Below, one piece after another: positions 10,532 to 19,093 of a DNA stretch of 64,000 nt. The stretch lies in NCBI GenBank assembly GCA_947465395.1, contig CANIAL010000003.1, forward strand, positions 62,001 to 126,000, written 5' to 3'. The notes under the pieces are model-generated. The model saw only the letters and a program-made list of their open reading frames with translations, searched no databases and was not told the DNA's origin. Position numbers and translations under genes: made by a program. Position 1 is the stretch's first letter; the number at the start of each line of letters is the position of its first letter. The DNA is from Alphaproteobacteria bacterium. GTDB taxonomy: Bacteria; Pseudomonadota; Alphaproteobacteria; Micropepsales; Micropepsaceae.

Positions 10532-12184
10532 ATGGTTTCGACGAAGAAGGCGGACGAGCTGGTCTTCCTGCCGCTGGGCGGGTCGGGCGAAATCGGCATG
10601 AATTTCAACGCTTATGGCTTCGGCCCGGCGCATGACCGCAAATGGATCATCGTGGATTGCGGCGTGCTGTTCGGGCGCGAGGCGTCCACCCCGGGCGTGG
10701 ATTTGATCATGCCCGACATCCGCTTCCTGGCGGAGCGGCGCGACGATGTGCTGGGCATCATCGCCACCCATGGCCATGAAGACCATATCGGCGCCATCGC
10801 GCCGCTTTGGCCGATGCTGAAATGCCCGGTCTATGCCACGCCCTTCACGGCCCGGCTGATCGAAGGCAAGCTGGAGGAGGCCGGGCTGTCGTCCAGCCTG
10901 CGCGTGCGCGAAGTGCCGGTGGGCGGCACCATGAAGCTGGGGCCGTTCAGCATCGAGTTCGTCTCCATCACCCATTCGATCCTGGAGCCGAACCTGCTGG
11001 CCATCAGGACGCCCCTGGGCCTGATCGCCCATACCGGCGACTGGAAGCTGGACCCTGATCCCGTGCTGGGCGAAGTCACTGACAGGGCCGCCATTGAAAA
11101 GCTGGGCGATGAGGGCGTGCTGGCGCTGGTCTGCGATTCCACCAATGCGCTGGTTTCCGGCCATACCGGTTCGGAAGGCAAGGTGCGCGAAAGCCTGGAA
11201 GCGTTGATCGGCACCTTGAAGGGCCGCATCGCGGTGACGGCATTCGCCTCCAATTTGGCGCGGCTGGACAGCATCGCCAGGGCAGCCAGGAAACATGGCC
11301 GCCGCATCGCGCTGGTAGGCCGCTCCATGCACAAGATGGTGGAAGCGGCGCGCGACTGCGGTTACCTGAAGGATTTTCCGCCCGTGATGGATGCGGTGGA
11401 AGCGCATGACTATCCGGCACACAAATTGCTCTACCTTTGCACCGGCAGCCAGGGCGAGCCGCGCGCGGCGCTGGCGCGCATCGCTGAAGGCAACCATCCC
11501 GATGTGCGGCTGGCCAAGGGCGATGCGGTGATATTCTCGTCCCGCATCATTCCGGGCAATGAACTTCCCATCTATGAACTGCACAACAAGCTGTCGGCGC
11601 TGGGCGTGGAAGTCCTGACCGAACAGGATCATTTCGTGCATGTTTCGGGCCATCCGGCGCGGGGCGAATTGGAACAGATGTATCGCTGGACGCGTCCGCG
11701 CATCGCCATTCCGGTGCATGGCGAACTGCGCCACATGGCCGAACATGCGCGGCTGGCCAAATCGCTGCAGGTGCCGCAGGCGCTGGTGCCGGCCAATGGC
11801 CAGCTGTACCGCCTGGCGCCCGGTCCCGCCGAACTGATTGACGAAGTGCCTGCGGGGCGCATCCACATGGATGGCCGCGTGCTGGTGGCCGAGGGAGAAG
11901 GGCTGGCGAAATCGCGCCGCGCGCTGGCCCATGCCGGGTTCATCGCCATCACGCTGGTGCTGGATCACAAGGGCCGCCGCGCCGCGCCGCCCGCCATCCT
12001 GACCGAAGGCATGCCGCAGCCCGTGAAAGACGCCGTGCGCCGCGCCGTGGATGACACGCTGGAGCGCAATCGCAAGGCCCAGCCTGACGACCTGATGGAA
12101 AATGTGCGCCGGGCGGCGCGCCGTGCCGCATCCGAAGCCTGGGGCAAGAAGCCCGTTACCCGCATCAGCATGGTGGAGGTCTGA
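10532..12184 (+). CDS. rnj: Ribonuclease J (metallo-beta-lactamase/beta-CASP family)
   Basis: A 550-residue RNA exonuclease/endonuclease of the kind many alphaproteobacteria use for rRNA 5' maturation and mRNA decay. The MBL zinc motif THGHEDHIGAI is near residue 80, and further ligands include HTGDWK near residue 168. The beta-CASP block with CTGSQGEP is near residue 305, followed by the late HVSGHPARGEL motif near residue 370. A C-terminal domain is present. coaX-rnj adjacency is common in this class. The ATG follows the coaX stop without a gap, and the stop directly abuts the next start. Confidence 0.95.
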   Translation: MVSTKKADELVFLPLGGSGEIGMNFNAYGFGPAHDRKWIIVDCGVLFGREASTPGVDLIMPDIRFLAERRDDVLGIIATHGHEDHIGAIAPLWPMLKCPVYATPFTARLIEGKLEEAGLSSSLRVREVPVGGTMKLGPFSIEFVSITHSILEPNLLAIRTPLGLIAHTGDWKLDPDPVLGEVTDRAAIEKLGDEGVLALVCDSTNALVSGHTGSEGKVRESLEALIGTLKGRIAVTAFASNLARLDSIARAARKHGRRIALVGRSMHKMVEAARDCGYLKDFPPVMDAVEAHDYPAHKLLYLCTGSQGEPRAALARIAEGNHPDVRLAKGDAVIFSSRIIPGNELPIYELHNKLSALGVEVLTEQDHFVHVSGHPARGELEQMYRWTRPRIAIPVHGELRHMAEHARLAKSLQVPQALVPANGQLYRLAPGPAELIDEVPAGRIHMDGRVLVAEGEGLAKSRRALAHAGFIAITLVLDHKGRRAAPPAILTEGMPQPVKDAVRRAVDDTLERNRKAQPDDLMENVRRAARRAASEAWGKKPVTRISMVEV

Positions 12185-12412
12185 ATGAACGCGGACGCAA
12201 TTCATTATGTGGTGCTGCTCAGCGCCTATGCCGTGATCTGGTTCGTGGCCTTTTTCTGCCTGTTGCCCATCGGGCTGGGCGATGTGGACCCGGAGACGGG
12301 CGCCCCCATCCACCCAAGGCTGAAGCCCAAGGCGCTGGCCGCCACCCTGATCGCGGCGGTGGCCTGGGCGATTTTCTATGCCGCCGTGGGTTTTGGCTGG
12401 CTGGAAGTCTGA
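12185..12412 (+). CDS. DUF1467 family small membrane protein
   Basis: A 75-residue protein with two hydrophobic helices (about residues 8-28 and 50-70) joined by a short loop rich in Pro, Asp and Lys (GDVDPETGAPIHPRLKPKAL). Sequence pattern and position match the alphaproteobacterial DUF1467 family, which usually lies between rnj and proS. Its function is unknown. It begins immediately after the rnj stop and is probably the last gene of this transcription unit. Confidence 0.8.
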   Translation: MNADAIHYVVLLSAYAVIWFVAFFCLLPIGLGDVDPETGAPIHPRLKPKALAATLIAAVAWAIFYAAVGFGWLEV

Positions 12413-12460
12413 TTTTAACGCAGGCGCGCGATACTGGCCCCGGGGTATGGGGTTATTGCG

Positions 12461-12838
12461 ATGCAGCACAAGATGATTTTGAGCGCGGCCTTGATTGTCA
12501 TGGGCGTGTTGGCGGGGCGGGACGCCCAATCTTCCGGGATCAAGCCGGCCGGTATCACCAACCGGGGTGCCCCGGACCCGCTTCTGGGCGGTCCCATTGA
12601 TCTGGGGCCGCAAAAGCCCGGTCCCTGCGACCCCAACCTGGCCAGTTCGCGCTACACGCCCGGTACCGACGTGCATGGCCGGCGCGTTGCGGCGGCCGAC
12701 TTGCCCCACGCACCCATGCCGGGGCCGCAAAGCATCATGGTCGCCACCGGCGGCGCCCTGGTGGAACTGGACCCCAAGGCCGTGCTGGAACGACCCGCAG
12801 CCTGTCCGCCGATTCCCAGGCCCAGACCTTCTCGCTGA
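12461..12838 (+). CDS. Hypothetical small exported protein
   Basis: A 125-residue protein I do not recognise. The N-terminus (MQHKMILSAALIVMGVLAGRD) looks like a signal peptide or membrane anchor. The rest is rich in Gly and Pro with no obvious domain. It contains two cysteines, near residues 52 and 115, that could form a disulfide after export, and it ends in a Pro-Arg tail. A spurious frame in GC-rich DNA cannot be excluded; the signal-like N-terminus and the lack of a better frame argue for a real gene. It begins 48 bases after the DUF1467 gene and ends 68 bases before a second exported protein. Confidence 0.5.
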   Translation: MQHKMILSAALIVMGVLAGRDAQSSGIKPAGITNRGAPDPLLGGPIDLGPQKPGPCDPNLASSRYTPGTDVHGRRVAAADLPHAPMPGPQSIMVATGGALVELDPKAVLERPAACPPIPRPRPSR

Positions 12839-12906
12839 AGTCCCGCGCATTAACCAAACCGGGCATTTGCCGCTTTGTCGCCATCGCGGGCTGTTAAGTT
12901 CAGCAG

Positions 12907-14490
12907 ATGCGCATGGCTCCGCTCCTTTTGCTGATGCTGACGCTTGCCGTTCCGGCCAGCGCCGCGCCTGCACATGCTTGGCGCATCACCAAAGACCATT
13001 GGAATGAAGCCGACGAGCGCGGCTTTGGCCGTTTCGTGACGGCGCTGGGCGAATCCGGCTGTTCGTCGTCGGAAAGCTGCCTGCGCTCCAGCGCCAATCC
13101 CTGGCGGGATAGCGATGCAGGCTTCATGGACGTGGATGTGGACTGCGCCAAGCTGCCTTATCTGCTGCGCGGTTATTATGCCTGGAAGAACGGCTTGCCA
13201 TTTTCCTATGTGGACGCCTTGTCGGGTCCCAGGGATTTGCGTTTTGGCAAGACCGCCAACCGTCCCGTCTCCCGCACCGCCATCACCGACCATGGCGGCG
13301 GCATTGATGGCCCCAAGGCCTTGCGCGAGATGCTGGACACGGTTTTCACCGCCAGCTACCGCACCGATGCGTCGGAAGGCGGCTCGGATTTCTATTCGCC
13401 CGCGCTCCAGCCCGGCTCCATCCGCCCCGGCACGGTGATCTATGACACCAACGCCCATGTCGGGATCGTGTGGAAGGTGGATGAATCGGGCCGCGTGCAT
13501 TACATGGACGCGCATCCCGATTTCACCATCACCCGTTCGGTCTATGGCCCGCAATTCGGCGCCAGCCCCATGGCGCTGGGCGGCGGGCTGAAGAATTGGC
13601 GGCCGCTGCAACTGGTGGGCGCGCACCGCGAAGGCAATGCACTGGTCGGCGGGCGCATCGTCCTGGCCGCCAACAACCAGATTTCGGATTTTTCGCTGAC
13701 CCAGTATCTGGGCACCGATGGGCGCGGGCATTTTGCCTATAACGGCGCGCCCCTGGGTTATTATGAATATGTGCGGGTGGCGGTGTCGGGCGGGCGCACG
13801 GATTTCAATCCCGTCTATGAGTTGCAGGCGACCATGCGCACGCTCTGCAACGATCTGCGCGACCGGGCGCAATATGTGGACCAGGCGGTGCAGGAAAACC
13901 TGCCGCGCACCAACCATCCCCTGCGCTTGCCGGACAATATCTACAGTTCCGACGACACGGCGTGGGAGAATTACGCCACGCCGTCGCGCGATGCGCGGCT
14001 GAAAGCGGGTTTCGTGGGTTTCCATCGCGACCTGAAAGAGATGATCGGGTTGTGGCTGGCCCGGGACGGGCGCATCGCCTATGACGGGCTGGATCTGCGG
14101 GACGATTTGCTGCGCGCCTATGACGAACAGTCCCAGGCCTGCACCATCACCTATCTCTCCAGCGACAAGACGCCCGTGCCGATGAATTTCGCCATGCTGG
14201 AGCGCAATCTGTTCGCCATGTCGTTTGATCCCTATGACTGTGTGGAATTGCGCTGGGGCGATGATCGGGCCTCCTGCACCAACCAGACCGCCAAGCGGCG
14301 CTGGTATGGGGCGGCGCAGGGCCTGCGGAACGATTATGTCCGCGCCATGGATGGCGGGGCTGGGACCGGCGGCGATGTGGCCGAGATCGAGAGCAGGGGC
14401 GGGCCAAATGCGCCCGACATCAATATCCGCAATCTCATTGCCTCCATGCCGCCCCGCGCCGCCTTCGTGCAAAGATTTCCGGGACGCTAG
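12907..14490 (+). CDS. Secreted protein with NlpC/P60-like Cys-His arrangement
   Basis: A 527-residue protein with a clear signal peptide (MRMAPLLLLMLTLAVPASAA). The region of residues 70-215 has features of papain-like NlpC/P60 or CHAP hydrolases: a cysteine at the start of a helix (VDCAKLPYLLRGYYAW, Cys80), a beta segment GTVIYDTNAHVGIVW with His184, and HYMDAHPD (Asp201, His203) as possible third member. Cys52 and Cys58 could form a disulfide. The rest, about 300 residues, has no domain I recognise. A role in peptidoglycan or protein hydrolysis in the periplasm is inferred only. The 3' end is overlapped by a small reverse-strand frame. Confidence 0.6.
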   Translation: MRMAPLLLLMLTLAVPASAAPAHAWRITKDHWNEADERGFGRFVTALGESGCSSSESCLRSSANPWRDSDAGFMDVDVDCAKLPYLLRGYYAWKNGLPFSYVDALSGPRDLRFGKTANRPVSRTAITDHGGGIDGPKALREMLDTVFTASYRTDASEGGSDFYSPALQPGSIRPGTVIYDTNAHVGIVWKVDESGRVHYMDAHPDFTITRSVYGPQFGASPMALGGGLKNWRPLQLVGAHREGNALVGGRIVLAANNQISDFSLTQYLGTDGRGHFAYNGAPLGYYEYVRVAVSGGRTDFNPVYELQATMRTLCNDLRDRAQYVDQAVQENLPRTNHPLRLPDNIYSSDDTAWENYATPSRDARLKAGFVGFHRDLKEMIGLWLARDGRIAYDGLDLRDDLLRAYDEQSQACTITYLSSDKTPVPMNFAMLERNLFAMSFDPYDCVELRWGDDRASCTNQTAKRRWYGAAQGLRNDYVRAMDGGAGTGGDVAEIESRGGPNAPDINIRNLIASMPPRAAFVQRFPGR

Positions 14491-14637
14491 TGCTTCGCGA
14501 ATAAGAGCATCCGATTTGCGGACCAGAGCGCGGATGTCCGCTTTCCTGCGCAGGCGCGTGGCGCCATAGCGGCCATGAATGCGGCGGTTCTGGTTGCCTT
14601 TTGGCGCGCCCCTTGGCCGCCCCGTCCGTTTGCCCAT
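14488..14637 (-). pseudogene. Small GAPKGNQN-motif protein, no stop codon of its own
   Basis: The reverse strand from 14637 encodes a start resembling a widespread family of small basic proteins often found near phage or plasmid genes: MGKRTGRPRGAPKGNQNRR, then HGRYGATRLRRKA and a helical tail about 50 codons in. No stop follows at the expected length. The frame stays open for some 595 codons, antisense through the secreted-protein gene as far as 12850. I give the end as the point where it meets the end of that gene. It is probably a gene whose 3' end was lost by rearrangement, or a truncated relic. It starts 22 bases after the stop of the upstream 77-residue gene, so the two look like a pair. 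Confidence 0.45.
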
Positions 14638-14659
14638 TTGAACCGGTTTTCCCTGACCC

Positions 14660-14893
14660 CTACCCCTGCCGGGTGACGTTAATGTTGTGGCTGGTTTCAC
14701 CGCGCAGGCGCGCCAGGGCTTCGCCCAGCCTGGCGCTGGCGTTGAGCAGCGCTGTGGCGCCATCCAGCTCGTCCTTGAGGGTGAGGATGTCTTCGGCAGC
14801 ACGCGCCTTGTCCGCACTCGCCAGGCAGGATTTGAGGGCGGCGGCGCATTGGGCAAGCTGGCTTTGGAGAATGTCTTCGGTTGTGTTTTTCAT
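14660..14893 (-). CDS. Hypothetical small helical protein
   Basis: A 77-residue product from the ATG at 14893 (MKNTTEDILQSQLAQC). It is almost entirely alpha-helical by composition, rich in Ala, Leu and Glu, with regular hydrophobic spacing that suggests a short coiled coil or helical hairpin. Two cysteines lie near residues 16 and 23. I do not recognise a family. It is followed after 22 bases by the GAPKGNQN-type frame, so the two may have formed a small operon. The upstream 200 bases hold hairpin repeats and no other gene. Confidence 0.5.
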   Translation of the reverse strand: MKNTTEDILQSQLAQCAAALKSCLASADKARAAEDILTLKDELDGATALLNASARLGEALARLRGETSHNINVTRQG

Positions 14894-15020
14894 GGCGGCA
14901 TCATGCCAGCCCGAAAAGGCGCGGGGACAAGCGTCATGCGCGAATTCCGGCTCAAAGCCCTGAAACGATTGGCGAACAAAAAATTGCGCGCGCGTGGATA
15001 GGCGGCGTATCCGGCCCTGG

Positions 15021-15043
15021 ATGGCCCACGTAAAGTGGGCCAT
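15021..15043. repeat. Hairpin repeat, copy 1
   Basis: A perfect 9-bp inverted repeat, ATGGCCCAC and GTGGGCCAT around the loop GTAAA. A second, nearly identical copy follows 14 bases later in the same orientation, and both are flanked by GG before and GACAT after. The pair sits just downstream of the proS stop. It could act as a transcript-end structure, but no T-run follows on either strand, so a REP-type repeat is equally likely. Confidence 0.7.
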
Positions 15044-15057
15044 GACATTTGATCTGG

Positions 15058-15080
15058 ATGGCCCGCTTAAAGTGGGCCAT
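15058..15080. repeat. Hairpin repeat, copy 2
   Basis: The second copy of the hairpin element: ATGGCCCGC, loop TTAAA, GTGGGCCAT. One stem pair is now G-T instead of A-T, which keeps RNA pairing on one strand. The flanks (GG before, GACAT after) repeat those of copy 1. It ends 11 bases from the proS stop codon. Confidence 0.7.
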
Positions 15081-15091
15081 GACATCGCTGT

Positions 15092-16618
15092 TTAGTAAGC
15101 CCGGCCGATCAGGATTTCTTCCACGCCCGCCGCGCCCGTGAACAGGCATTTGGCAAAGGTTTCGGGCTGGTCCAGCGGCGCATTGCGGATGGTGAGCTTC
15201 AGCGCTTTCAGTTGTGCGCCGATTTTCTCAAGCGCATCGCCCGTGGGCTTTGACCAGCTTATGCGCAGCCAACCCTTGAAATCATCGTCCCCGCCAGCAA
15301 AATAATTTTCCACGCCCGCCCAATCGGTAATGCCGGTCTTGATGTTGGCATCCAGCCGCGCCTTGGCTTCGGCATACAGGCCCGCCTGGATCTCGGTCAG
15401 CAACTGCACCGCGTTTTCCAGGAAATCCTGGCGGGGCTTGATGACGGATTTCACCTTGTCGCCATCACGCAGATCGTCGCGCCGCATCATGCTGACATTG
15501 GCGCCCGCGGCATCGCGCGGACCCACTTCCAAAATCAGCGGCGCGCCGCGGCGCACCCAGTTCCAGCGCTTTTCCGCCGACTTGATCTTCTTGTTGTCCA
15601 GCAGCACACGCAGCGGCTGGCCGAAGGCGGACAGTTTGGACAGCGACTTCACCAGTTCCTCGCAATAGGCCATCACGTGTTCGTCTTCCGGCTTGTCACG
15701 CAGCATGGGCACCACCACGATCTGGCGGGGCGCGATGGCGGGCGGCAGGCGCAAACCATCATCATCGCCATGGGTCATGATGACCCCGCCAATCAGGCGG
15801 GTGGAAACGCCCCAGCTTGTGGTGTTGCAAAGCGTCAAGGTGCCGGCATCGTCCTGGAACTTGATGTTCTGCGCTTCGGCAAAATGCGTGCCCAGGAAAT
15901 GCGACGTTCCGGCCTGCAGCGCCTTGCCGTCCTGCATCATCGCCTCGATGGACCAGGTCGCCACCGCGCCGGGGAAGCGTTCATTCTCCGGCTTCTCGCC
16001 CGCGATCACCGGCATGGCCAGCACGTCTTCGGCAAAGCTGCGGTACATTTCCAGCGCCATCGCTGTTTCTGCCACGGCTTCCGCCTCGCTGGCATGGGCG
16101 GTATGGCCTTCCTGCCAGAGAAATTCGGTGGTGCGCAGGAACAGGCGCGGCCGCATTTCCCAGCGCACCACGTTTGCCCACTGGTTGATCAGCAGCGGCA
16201 GGTCGCGATGGCTGCGGATCCAGCGGGAGAAGGCATCGCCGATGATGGTTTCGGATGTGGGGCGCACCACCAGCGGTTCTTCCAGCTTCGCTTCCGGGTC
16301 GGGCTGCAGCCTGCCGTCAATCATCTTCAGGCGATGATGCGTCACCACCGCCATTTCCTTGGCGAAGCCATCCACATGGTCGGCTTCCTTGGCGATGAAG
16401 GAGAGGGGAATGAAAAGCGGGAAGTAGCAATTCTCGTGCCCCGTCGCCTTGATGCGGCGGTCCAGCTCGGCCTGGATCTGTTCCCAGACGCCATAGCCCC
16501 AGGGCTTGATCACCATGGCGCCCCGGACGGGCGATGATTCGGCCATGTCCGCGCCCGCCACCACGGCCTGGTACCAGTCGGCAAAGCGGTCACGGGCGAT
16601 ATTCAGGGCGCGCTGCAT
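15092..16618 (-). CDS. proS: Prolyl-tRNA synthetase, archaeal/eukaryote-like type
   Basis: Charges tRNA-Pro with proline. The 508 residues match the short, insertion-free type found in archaea and some bacteria such as Thermus. Signs are the N-terminal VRGAMVIKPWGYGVWE, FPLFIPLSF, the class II motif 2 region VVRWEMRPRLFLRTTEFLWQEGHTAH (in parts), the GTSHFLG block and the MTHGDDDGLRLPP block, plus a C-terminal domain ending in tyrosine. The usual alphaproteobacterial enzyme is a different type of about 440 residues beginning with an RLSRYFLPTL-like sequence. Here the gene is on the opposite strand to its neighbours, in a patch of hypothetical genes, suggesting transfer and replacement. Confidence 0.93.
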   Translation of the reverse strand: MQRALNIARDRFADWYQAVVAGADMAESSPVRGAMVIKPWGYGVWEQIQAELDRRIKATGHENCYFPLFIPLSFIAKEADHVDGFAKEMAVVTHHRLKMIDGRLQPDPEAKLEEPLVVRPTSETIIGDAFSRWIRSHRDLPLLINQWANVVRWEMRPRLFLRTTEFLWQEGHTAHASEAEAVAETAMALEMYRSFAEDVLAMPVIAGEKPENERFPGAVATWSIEAMMQDGKALQAGTSHFLGTHFAEAQNIKFQDDAGTLTLCNTTSWGVSTRLIGGVIMTHGDDDGLRLPPAIAPRQIVVVPMLRDKPEDEHVMAYCEELVKSLSKLSAFGQPLRVLLDNKKIKSAEKRWNWVRRGAPLILEVGPRDAAGANVSMMRRDDLRDGDKVKSVIKPRQDFLENAVQLLTEIQAGLYAEAKARLDANIKTGITDWAGVENYFAGGDDDFKGWLRISWSKPTGDALEKIGAQLKALKLTIRNAPLDQPETFAKCLFTGAAGVEEILIGRAY

Positions 16619-16717
16619 CGTGTCTCCAAGGGTCTAAAAAGCTGTAATTTGCTTCCGATTCCGGTTGGCGTATGAGTAACTGAAGCAGTTTCGAATCCAA
16701 AGCCCCAACAAGGCCCC

Positions 16718-17992
16718 ATGTCCGCCCCGACCCGCCCTTTCGCGCCCTTTGAATGGCTGATCGCGCTGCGTTATTTGCGCGCCCGGCGGACGGAAGGCTT
16801 TGTTTCCGTGATTTCCGGCTTTTCGCTGGTCGGCATCGCCCTGGGCGTCGCCACCCTGATCATCGTGATGTCGGTGATGAACGGCTTTCGCCATGAATTG
16901 CTGAAAAGCATTCTGGGCCTGAACGGCCATGTCAGCGTGCAGGGTATCGAAGGCCCGCTTTTGGGCTATGACGCCATGGCGGGGCGCATCCGCGCCGTGC
17001 CGGGCGTTACCCGCGCCGTGCCGGTGGTGGATGGCCAGGTGATGGCGACCCAGAACAATGTCAGCGCCGGGGTGGTGGTGCGGGGCATGCGGCCCGCCGA
17101 TCTCAAAAGCCTGACATTGATTTCCGACACGCTGTCGCCGGGTGCGCTGGCGGGTTTTGGCGACGAAGCCAACCAGGAAGAAGGTGTTATTGTTGGCGCG
17201 GGCCTGGCGCAGAAAATGGGCCTGCATCCGGGCGGCTCCATCACGCTCATTGCCGCCAAGGGCAATATCACGCCGTTTGGCACCACGCCGCGCATCAAGA
17301 CCTATCGCGTGGCAGGCACCTTCCGCATCGGCATGATCCAGTATGACACCAGTTTCGTGTTCATGCCGCTGGCCGAGGCGCAGCTTTTCTTCAACACCGG
17401 CGATGGCGTCAGCGGCATCGAGGTGATGGTGACCGATCCCGACAATGACATGGCGCAATTGCCGGGCCTGTTCCGCGCGGCGGGGCGCACGGCGCGGCTG
17501 GTGCCATGGCAGGACACCAATGCGTCCTTCTTCGAGGCGCTGCAGGTGGAGCGCAATGTCATGTTCCTGATCCTGACGCTTATTATTCTTGTGGCGGCGC
17601 TGAACATTGTCTCCGGCCTGATCATGCTGGTGAAGGACAAGTCGGGCGACATCGCCATATTGCGCACCATGGGCGCATCGCGGGGCGCGGTGATGCGGGT
17701 GTTTTTCATCGCGGGCGCCAGCATCGGCGTCACCGGCACGCTTCTGGGCTTCATCATCGGCACGGTCTTCTGCGCCAATATTGAGAATATCCGCCAGGGC
17801 CTGTCGCGGCTGACCGGCACCACGCTTTTCGATCCCACCGTTTACTTCCTGTCGCGCATGCCCGCCGAAATGGATGCGGGCGAAGTGGCGGCGGTGGTGG
17901 TGATGGCGCTGGTGCTGACCTTCCTGGCCACGCTGTACCCAAGCTGGCGCGCCGCAAGGCTGGATCCGGTCGAGGCGCTTCGCTATGGCTGA
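16718..17992 (+). CDS. lolC: Lipoprotein-releasing ABC transporter, permease (LolC/LolE family)
   Basis: The membrane component of the inner-membrane complex that extracts mature lipoproteins and hands them to the periplasmic carrier. The 424 residues show one N-terminal helix preceded by the family motif [14 protein letters not shown], a long periplasmic domain (about residues 50-270), and three C-terminal helices of the FtsX type, with [11 protein letters not shown] near residue 312. The C-terminus is the usual [18 protein letters not shown]. It overlaps lolD by 8 bases. Only one permease gene is present, so the transporter is probably a homodimer of a LolC/E-type subunit. Confidence 0.93.
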   Translation: MSAPTRPFAPFEWLIALRYLRARRTEGFVSVISGFSLVGIALGVATLIIVMSVMNGFRHELLKSILGLNGHVSVQGIEGPLLGYDAMAGRIRAVPGVTRAVPVVDGQVMATQNNVSAGVVVRGMRPADLKSLTLISDTLSPGALAGFGDEANQEEGVIVGAGLAQKMGLHPGGSITLIAAKGNITPFGTTPRIKTYRVAGTFRIGMIQYDTSFVFMPLAEAQLFFNTGDGVSGIEVMVTDPDNDMAQLPGLFRAAGRTARLVPWQDTNASFFEALQVERNVMFLILTLIILVAALNIVSGLIMLVKDKSGDIAILRTMGASRGAVMRVFFIAGASIGVTGTLLGFIIGTVFCANIENIRQGLSRLTGTTLFDPTVYFLSRMPAEMDAGEVAAVVVMALVLTFLATLYPSWRAARLDPVEALRYG

Positions 17993-18677
17993 GGCCCTTC
18001 GGTTAGAGAGCGTTTCGCGCCGCTACAAGGAAGGCGAAGGCCAGCTGGAAGTGTTTTCGGACATTTCCATGACCCTGGCGCCGGGCGAGGTTGTGGCGCT
18101 GGTGGGCCAGTCCGGTTCGGGCAAGTCGTCGCTTTTGCATATCGCCGGATTGCTGGAAGCCCCCACCAGCGGCGAGATTTACGTGGGCGGGTCCGCGGCC
18201 TCGCGCCTGCCCGACCAGGAACGCACCCGCATTCGGCGCGACACCATCGGCTTTGTCTACCAGGCCCATCATCTGCTGCCGGAATTCGACGCGCTGGAAA
18301 ATGTGATGATGCCGCAACTGATCGCCGGGCGTTCAAAGGCCGAGGCCAGTGGCGAAGCCGTGCGATTGCTGACCCGGCTGGGGCTGGCGGCGCGTCTCAC
18401 CCATCGGCCCGCGCAACTGTCAGGCGGCGAGCAGCAGCGCGTGGCCATTGCCCGTGCGCTGGCCAACAAGCCAAAGATCTTGCTGGCGGACGAACCCACC
18501 GGCAATTTGGACCCGCGTACATCGGGCGGCGTCTTTGACGCGCTGCTGGAAATCACCCGCGCCGAAGGGCTGGCGGCGCTGATCGCCACGCATAACTTTG
18601 AACTGGCGGCGCGTATGGACCGCGCGCTGCTTTTGCACCAAGGGCGATTGGTCGAAGGCACAAATCTGCCTCGTTAG
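17985..18677 (+). CDS. lolD: Lipoprotein-releasing ABC transporter, ATPase
   Basis: A 230-residue ABC ATPase that powers lipoprotein release. Walker [10 protein letters not shown] is near residue 42, the signature LSGGEQQR near residue 145, and Walker [10 protein letters not shown] near residue 165. The LolD/MacB-type [16 protein letters not shown] segment after Walker A supports the assignment. It overlaps lolC by 8 bases. Its stop shares bases with the stop of the convergent SRPBCC gene, leaving no room for a terminator between them. Confidence 0.95.
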   Translation: MAEALRLESVSRRYKEGEGQLEVFSDISMTLAPGEVVALVGQSGSGKSSLLHIAGLLEAPTSGEIYVGGSAASRLPDQERTRIRRDTIGFVYQAHHLLPEFDALENVMMPQLIAGRSKAEASGEAVRLLTRLGLAARLTHRPAQLSGGEQQRVAIARALANKPKILLADEPTGNLDPRTSGGVFDALLEITRAEGLAALIATHNFELAARMDRALLLHQGRLVEGTNLPR

Positions 18678-19093
18678 CGCGCCAGATATTCCGCCAGTTT
18701 TTCCAATGTGACGTTCCAGCCGCCGACATGACCGTCGCGGCGTTCCGTGCTGGCAAAGCCGGTCTGGCGCAAGGTGAGTTCGGTGCCGGTACCCTTGGGC
18801 CGGAAGGACAGGGTGATTTCTGTTTCCTGGGGGTCATGGCCCCATTTCCAGGTCATGCGGATTTTTTCCGGCCGCTGGAATTCGCGATAAACGCCGGACA
18901 GCGACATGGTGCGGCCATCATAAAGGATGCTGGCCTGGTAGCGCCCGCCGACGCGCGGCTCCAGCAGGACGATTTCGCCCGTGGCTTCGCGCGGGCCGAT
19001 CCATGCGCCCCAGCCATCCTGCAGCCAGGCGTCGAAGACGCGTTCCGGCGGCGCATCGAAGTGACGGGTGATCTCCAGCGTGTCGTCGGTCAT
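18674..19093 (-). CDS. SRPBCC (AHSA1/START-like) domain protein
   Basis: A 139-residue single-domain protein of the SRPBCC fold, whose members bind hydrophobic ligands. The typical opening [18 protein letters not shown] is followed by [16 protein letters not shown] and a C-terminal helix starting [15 protein letters not shown] start at the ATG at 19093, which overlaps the stop of the ArsR-type regulator (ATGA), and not at an upstream in-frame start inside that gene. ArsR-SRPBCC pairs are common; the ligand and process are unknown. The gene converges on lolD with overlapping stop codons. Confidence 0.88.
   Translation of the reverse strand: MTDDTLEITRHFDAPPERVFDAWLQDGWGAWIGPREATGEIVLLEPRVGGRYQASILYDGRTMSLSGVYREFQRPEKIRMTWKWGHDPQETEITLSFRPKGTGTELTLRQTGFASTERRDGHVGGWNVTLEKLAEYLAR

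Noticed and set aside
8852-12973. A very long open frame on the reverse strand (over 1300 codons) opposite nuoN, birA, coaX and rnj
   Set aside because: It is antisense to well-recognised genes, has His/Arg/Gln-rich composition typical of reverse-frame shadows in GC-rich DNA, and shows no domain.
12850-14487. Continuation of the reverse frame from 14637 as a large protein
   Set aside because: After about 50 residues the sequence loses any resemblance to a protein family and is the shadow of the secreted-protein gene on the other strand.
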